Source: Enterococcus sp. ZJ1622 (GTDB lineage Bacteria > Bacillota > Bacilli > Lactobacillales > Enterococcaceae). From it: a stretch of 64,000 nt of DNA. Positions 60,117-64,000 of this stretch are shown here, in pieces. The stretch lies in assembly GCF_011038845.1 (NCBI RefSeq), contig NZ_JAAKDW010000005.1:124001-188000 (forward strand), in the 5' to 3' direction. The notes beneath the pieces are model-generated. The model was not told the origin of the DNA, searched no databases, and was given only the letters and a program-made list of their open reading frames with translations. Position 1 is the stretch's first letter. Each line of letters starts with the position of its first letter. Made by a program: the position numbers and the translations under genes.

Positions 60117-61277
60117 TTACCAATAACTAAACCAGCTTTTTGCTACACGGGTGATCGCTTCTGTATAAAAGTAATCGCCCCAAATCATACACTCATCTAC
60201 TCCTTTTTGACTGTTTTTATCGTAAACGCCATGCAAAAGAAGGCCATTCGATTGAGGACAGTCTTTCGTGGTATATTCTCGCTGCAGATTTTCCAAGATC
60301 AGCTGTGCATTTTCTTCATAAAAAATACGTTTGCCATCAGAAAGAGGCAACTGACGAGAAAGTTCAAGCAACCCGCACACAGCGATCGCTGCAGCTGAGC
60401 TGTCTTTTTCTTCATGACTCCCCTCTTTGAAAACCAGATCCCAGTAGCAGACTTTATCTTTCGGCAACTGCTGGATAAAATAATCAGCTAATCGTTTGGC
60501 CGTATCTAAGAAAGAAGCGTCTCCCGTATATAAATAGCTAAGTGTAAATCCATAGATCCCCCACGCTTGCCCTCTCGCCCAACACGATTCATCGGAATAT
60601 CCTTGCTGTGTCCGTCCATATCGCGGTTGCCCAGTCTGATGATCAAAATAGTAGGTATGGTAAGTGGTGGCATTGTTTCGAACAATGTATTTTTGGGTTT
60701 GTCTGGCATGTGCGTACGCAACTTGCTTATATTTTTCTTCACCTGTTGCTTCTGTGGCAAAATACAAAAGTGGTAGATTCATCAAGCAATCGATAATCAT
60801 GCGTCCTTTTTGTTTTGGATCGGTCAGATCTCCCCATGCTTGGATAATTTGCGCAGCGGGCAAGTATCTCTCCATCAGCAGATCAGCAGCTTGGATCGCC
60901 ATTTTTTTGGCTATAGGATTCCCTGTTGTCTTATATGCTGCGACAGCTGACAACTGATACAAAAATCCGATATCATGTGTTTCCAGTTCGATCTTTTTTT
61001 CTAACCGATGACGAAATGATGCAAATTGCTGAGCGATCGTCTCATCAAAATCCGTTGTCCCTGACAGCTCTTTTGCCAAATAAAGGAGCCCTATCCAGAA
61101 ACTTGCTGTCCAGTCTCTGTTTTCTTCTGCCGGATAGACCAGTTGGCAGCTTGCGGCAGCTGGTACAGTTTCTTGGAAGATTTTCTGATTTTCACGCATT
61201 TTTTTCTCAATAAAACAGATCTCTTCATCAAGCCACTCGAATTCTGTTTTTTTCACGTCCGTTCTCATTTCTTTCAC
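60117..61277 (-). CDS. GH88 unsaturated glucuronyl hydrolase
   Basis: 386 residues, (alpha/alpha)6 barrel. Catalytic region: THDIGFLYQLSAVAAY and AWGDLTDPKQKGRMIIDCLMNLPLLYFATEATGE with the Asp pair; QGYSDESCWARGQAWGIYGFTL is a strong GH88 signature. It removes the 4,5-unsaturated uronic acid left by polysaccharide lyases. GTG start at 61277 directly after the DUF2264 stop, with GGAGG five bases upstream. Confidence 0.94.
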   Translation of the reverse strand: MKEMRTDVKKTEFEWLDEEICFIEKKMRENQKIFQETVPAAASCQLVYPAEENRDWTASFWIGLLYLAKELSGTTDFDETIAQQFASFRHRLEKKIELETHDIGFLYQLSAVAAYKTTGNPIAKKMAIQAADLLMERYLPAAQIIQAWGDLTDPKQKGRMIIDCLMNLPLLYFATEATGEEKYKQVAYAHARQTQKYIVRNNATTYHTYYFDHQTGQPRYGRTQQGYSDESCWARGQAWGIYGFTLSYLYTGDASFLDTAKRLADYFIQQLPKDKVCYWDLVFKEGSHEEKDSSAAAIAVCGLLELSRQLPLSDGKRIFYEENAQLILENLQREYTTKDCPQSNGLLLHGVYDKNSQKGVDECMIWGDYFYTEAITRVAKSWFSYW

Positions 61278-63122
61278 TCATCCCTCCAATATGACTTTCT
61301 TTCTTTGCTGATGCTGTACGATGGTTATTTCTTTGCCTGTTCCATTGATCACAGGATTGTCTATCTTCTCACCCGGAAGAAGTCCGCTGATCACAGCTAC
61401 TAGAAGATGACTTCCCGGTTCTAGAACAGCCGACGCATAAGGCAAGACAGCAGATGGAAAATACAGACTGGTATTCGGTTCTGTCCGAATGATCCCTGCT
61501 TCAGTATAGCCTCGGACCCCTTCAACGATCGTTCGCCCAATCGATGTAGTGACAGACGCCAGACATTGCTCGATCTTTTCTTCCATCGCTCCCACAGGCA
61601 CACTGAATCCACCTTCATAAGCATAGAGCAGACAATCGTTCCTCACCTCATGAAGTCTTACATGACACTGTTCAAACGGAAGGATCGTGCTTTTGATCCA
61701 CACATTTCCCCAAGGCTGCCACCAATGGATGATCCGATCCTCCAGTAGCTGGAATTGCTTGTCCAGCCGTTTTGTACGATAGCCTTGCCCATCTTCTGAC
61801 AAAGCTAAGCAGTTATCGTAGGCACCTTCCTTATAAGAATCGTTGCTTTTCGGCACACTGAAACCAAATTGTGTCGAATATACGAATTTACTGTACTTCG
61901 CACTTGCGTGATTTTGATTATCGACATATTGACCGGCTGGAAATGCTAGCAGATGCTGGAGGTTTTGATTGTACTGGTAATAATTCCTGCTTTCTGGCAC
62001 AGATCGATGCCATTTTTCTATGTTCAAACCAACTGCTTCTGCTTGCCAGTATGGATGGCTTTCTGGAACTGCCAGCAGTAGGAAACTCTTAAATGACCAG
62101 TAAGGTGAACCAGGCCCATTGTATCCTTCGGCAAACACCAGATTCTGGTAATGGTATCCCACTGAGAGTAGACCATCTGTCGTGGTGATTTCCTGGCTGA
62201 TCCAATGCCTTAGATGTCTGTTGATCAATCCTTTTATTTCTCCCCAAGGAAGGGCTTCGACATCCGCAAACACCAATGCACTAAAGAAGGCGATTTGTGA
62301 AAATCGATAGGTCAGACTTCGGCCAAATGGCAATCCTCTTCCTTTCGCATCGAACCAGTATTTGAAAGACTGTGCAAACAGGCAGGCACGTCTCTTCATT
62401 TTTTCGACACGCACCGGGTCTTCTTTTTCCATATATCGACAGTAAATCAGACTGTAATAATGGATCGCAAAAGATACGTAATAATCGACCTGTGTTTCCT
62501 TGCCGTCAAAATACCAGCCGTTTTCCTGATAAAAACTCTCGATGGTTTCCAGATCCGATTCCATGATCTGTTGGGAATAATCCATACCGCAGTTTTTCAT
62601 CGCTAAATTGACGAGCACTCTGAAGAAATGCCAATTATTCCTCGGCAGCTGTCGATCGTTCGCTTGCAAGAGCCACTGATGCAAGTGTTTTTGTTCTTGT
62701 TCGTTGAGTGAATCCCACAGTTTCTCCTTGTTCAGCAATAAAGCGGTGCTGAGAGAGGCCATTTCGACGATCAATTGATCAGAGTCGCTGATCCTCCCCC
62801 AGTAATCGGTACTGTTAGGATCTGTCCCCTTTTTGATACCGTCCAGATAACTTCCTAAAAGTACATGATCCTTTTCTGTCAAATAAGGCCCTAATCCCCA
62901 TAACGGACGAAGATATGCTTCGATTTGCCGGCGTTCTTCTGTATAGACTGTACCGTGCGTCCCCAGTTTCAGCCTTCCTGGTCGTTCAGCATAAAATGGT
63001 TCTAAAGGTGACAAAAGATCTAGAAATAGTTTTTCGATGTCTGATTTCGATACACATGGATTGTTTTTTATTTCTCTACGCCATTCGTCCTGTTTTTTAT
63101 CCAATCGTTTTCTCCTTTTCAA
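61278..63122 (-). CDS. DUF2264 family protein
   Basis: 614 residues. RISDSDQLIVEMASLSTALLLN, LPRNNWHFFRVLVNLAMKNCG, FDGKETQVDYYVSFAIHYY, RGLPFGRSLTYRFSQIAFFSALVFAD and the C-terminal beta domain with NHASAKYSKFVYSTQFGFSV mark DUF2264. The fold resembles alpha/alpha-toroid polysaccharide lyases/hydrolases. No signal peptide, so a cytoplasmic enzyme on imported oligosaccharide is likely. Confidence 0.9.
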   Translation of the reverse strand: MKRRKRLDKKQDEWRREIKNNPCVSKSDIEKLFLDLLSPLEPFYAERPGRLKLGTHGTVYTEERRQIEAYLRPLWGLGPYLTEKDHVLLGSYLDGIKKGTDPNSTDYWGRISDSDQLIVEMASLSTALLLNKEKLWDSLNEQEQKHLHQWLLQANDRQLPRNNWHFFRVLVNLAMKNCGMDYSQQIMESDLETIESFYQENGWYFDGKETQVDYYVSFAIHYYSLIYCRYMEKEDPVRVEKMKRRACLFAQSFKYWFDAKGRGLPFGRSLTYRFSQIAFFSALVFADVEALPWGEIKGLINRHLRHWISQEITTTDGLLSVGYHYQNLVFAEGYNGPGSPYWSFKSFLLLAVPESHPYWQAEAVGLNIEKWHRSVPESRNYYQYNQNLQHLLAFPAGQYVDNQNHASAKYSKFVYSTQFGFSVPKSNDSYKEGAYDNCLALSEDGQGYRTKRLDKQFQLLEDRIIHWWQPWGNVWIKSTILPFEQCHVRLHEVRNDCLLYAYEGGFSVPVGAMEEKIEQCLASVTTSIGRTIVEGVRGYTEAGIIRTEPNTSLYFPSAVLPYASAVLEPGSHLLVAVISGLLPGEKIDNPVINGTGKEITIVQHQQRKKVILEG

Positions 63123-63501
63123 TCAATATTCCTTTCAAAAAACCTTGATATTCCCCATATACTCGAATCGCTTCTCCTACTCGAAGCGGGCGATCCTGGT
63201 CGTTGAAGATCATGTAGCTGCTTTTTTCTGTTTGTAATAAAAACCGATCTCCTTTTTCTAACACTTGGCTTTTCTGATCGCTTTTAGAAATGATCCCTTC
63301 CAGATAAATAATCGTGTGAAATGGGATTTCATCGTTTTGCAGCTGTTCGTCCGTTACAGTTTTTGCACTCATTTTGATTTCTTCTACATATTTTTTACTA
63401 AAATCTTCTGTTGTTTCTCTTTCTGCTTTCGTGTTACTACATCCAGACAAAAGTAGTATTATACTTGATATGACAAGTAGCAAGCGATCTTTTTTCATCA
63501 A
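63097..63501 (-). CDS. Small lipoprotein at the head of the uronide operon
   Basis: 134 residues with lipobox LLLSGC. The mature part has IIYLEGIISKSDQKSQVLEKGDRFLLQ and VGEAIRVYGEYQGFLKGI, an OB-like beta pattern. GGAGGG precedes the start. The stop overlaps the DUF2264 start by 26 nt. Function unknown. Confidence 0.75.
   Translation of the reverse strand: MMKKDRLLLVISSIILLLSGCSNTKAERETTEDFSKKYVEEIKMSAKTVTDEQLQNDEIPFHTIIYLEGIISKSDQKSQVLEKGDRFLLQTEKSSYMIFNDQDRPLRVGEAIRVYGEYQGFLKGILIEKEKTIG

Positions 63502-64000
<499 letters not shown>

Overview
The window is chromosomal DNA of a low-GC Gram-positive bacterium, almost certainly Enterococcus and most likely E. faecium. The tmRNA at 51334-51698 encodes the tag AKNENNSYALAA, and the housekeeping genes (pgi, gdhA, aroD, ltaS-type synthase, alsSD, ybaK) are of enterococcal type. 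This comes from sequence recognition only; no database was searched.

1-20894 is the right part of a temperate, HK97-type, probably cos-packaging prophage. It runs to a tyrosine integrase and ends against tRNA-Ser(CGA). Leftward (minus) genes are, from the control region outward: Cro-like and excisionase-like regulators, a recombination module (VRR-NUC, SNF2-type helicase, YqaJ exonuclease), several very small overlapping ORFs, a RecA-like ATPase, a DUF669 protein, a compact family-B-like DNA polymerase, a prim-pol/SF3 helicase, an iteron-rich likely replication origin, a late regulator, and packaging/head genes (HNH, TerS, TerL, portal, protease, capsid). The capsid gene is cut by the left edge. 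Rightward (plus) genes are the CI-like repressor, ImmA protease, a small basic protein, a LysM lipoprotein (candidate superinfection exclusion) and the integrase.

20895-30800 is host DNA: tRNA-Ser, a TetR regulator, a DUF1576 membrane protein, a flavodoxin/CMD/cupin/SDR operon, a TVP38 protein, a membrane GDPD with a frameshifted N-terminus, several tiny ORFs and a YxeA-like protein. An IS1182-type element (30851-32369) sits in an intrinsic terminator and is flanked by a long direct repeat that carries the hairpin.

32438-37019 is a 4.6 kb AT-rich island between 29-bp direct repeats; the right repeat is the 3' end of pgi. It carries a small DUF898-like membrane protein followed by a DUF4041 + GIY-YIG nuclease, a composition resembling the anti-phage nuclease SNIPE but split over two genes. 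It also has a membrane-anchored coiled-coil protein, an SdpI-like protein and a decayed membrane gene. No integrase is present. This is the most interesting locus of the window.

36999-56135 is host core: pgi, gdhA, a BaiN/YhiN-type flavoprotein, ybaK, aroD, an rRNA methyltransferase, an LtaS-type synthase with a coupled leader ORF, an FtsX-like permease with a nonsense-interrupted degenerate ABC partner, a two-component system with an SdpI protein, a HAD phosphatase, tmRNA, a GAF/fRMsr protein and the acetoin genes alsS-alsD.

56336-64000 is a carbohydrate locus: a LacI regulator (cut by the right edge) divergent from a minus-strand operon of lipoprotein, DUF2264, GH88 unsaturated glucuronyl hydrolase, sugar ABC transporter (binding protein and two permeases) and DUF624. 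It suggests uptake and hydrolysis of unsaturated uronyl oligosaccharides.
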